Source: an uncultured Clostridia bacterium (GTDB lineage Bacteria > Bacillota > Clostridia > Christensenellales > UBA1242). From it: a stretch of 13,329 nucleotides of DNA. The notes below the pieces were generated by a model, which was not told the DNA's origin, ran no database searches, and saw nothing but the letters and a program-made list of their open reading frames with translations. Position numbers and translations under genes: made by a program. Location: positions 1-13,329 of the forward strand of contig USJH01000007.1 in NCBI GenBank assembly GCA_900554955.1, written 5' to 3'. How positions within the stretch are numbered: position 1 is the stretch's first letter; each line of letters begins with the position of its first letter. Shown one piece after another: positions 13,261 to 13,329 of the stretch.

Positions 13261-13329
13261 GCGTCGAAACACATGTTAATAATTCGTTTTTAGCGAAGCT
13301 AAAAAGCTTCATTTGTTACATGGTTTCTC
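13241..13329. repeat. Dispersed structured repeat, copy 2 (cut by window edge)
   Basis: This is the right copy of the H1 repeat, in the same orientation as the one at 7960-8043. It keeps the outer GAAAC-n-CATGT/ACATG-GTTTC stem with a different bulged base (A instead of T). It also keeps the perfect TTTTTAGC/GCTAAAAA hairpin, but with loop GAA instead of AAAA. Between copies the stems are unchanged, and the six substitutions and one gap lie in the bulge, the loop or the unpaired linkers. The window ends within the shared sequence (TGGTTTCTC), so the H2 and H3 domains may follow outside. Confidence 0.8.

Noticed and set aside
13208..13312. A 34-residue minus-strand frame starting MKLFSFAKNELL in repeat copy 2
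   Set aside because: Copy 1 has the same start but a one-base indel in the hairpin loop gives MKLFSFC then a stop, so the peptide is not conserved.
1..13329. CRISPR array, tRNA, rRNA, integrase, transposase or phage genes
   Set aside because: None seen: no regularly spaced repeats, no tRNA-like cloverleaf recognised, and no protein of these classes in any frame.

Overview
The window reads as a chromosomal segment of a low-GC, spore-forming Firmicute, most likely a gut-type Clostridia. The evidence is the AT-rich sequence, the Shine-Dalgarno motifs of the AAGGAG type, the pair of sporulation-associated genes yqfC and yqfD, and a gene order that matches the conserved Firmicutes cluster nfeD-floA-yqfC-yqfD-(phoH)-ybeY-era-recO. 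I cannot name the species.

Layout, right to left along the minus strand, which is the direction of most core genes: nfeD and floA (9990-8350, membrane microdomain proteins); a 405-base non-coding stretch full of strong hairpins (7945-8349); a membrane-anchored protein of unknown function with a long Lys/Glu-rich segment (7944-6991); then yqfC-yqfD, which lie on the plus strand (5497-6905); then ybeY and era (5391-4017, ribosome maturation); a small unknown gene (3853-3632); recO (3450-2701, DNA repair); and ppdK (2561 to beyond base 1, pyruvate/PEP interconversion). Only the yqfCD block is inverted relative to the usual order, and phoH is missing. ppdK is broken by a frameshift near 1119-1122 that looks like a loss of about 13 bases in a loop between its domains.

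The right part (10013-13329) is accessory: a lipoprotein esterase of the sialate O-acetylesterase (SASA) fold on plus, an OGG-type 8-oxoguanine DNA glycosylase on minus, and a small HExxH metallopeptidase-like protein on plus. Several good intrinsic terminators separate these units, and two of them overlap the stop codon of the gene they end.

The most interesting unexplained feature is a repeated structured element. About 67 bases are shared at about 90% identity between 7976-8043 and 13263-13329. They fold into a 10-bp outer stem with a one-base bulge and an 8-bp inner hairpin, and the differences fall in loops, the bulge and unpaired bases. In the left copy it continues into two more strong helical domains (8047-8080 and 8110-8194). 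The right copy runs off the window and is flanked on its other side by two further hairpins. It behaves as non-coding: a one-base indel in the hairpin loop breaks any shared reading frame.
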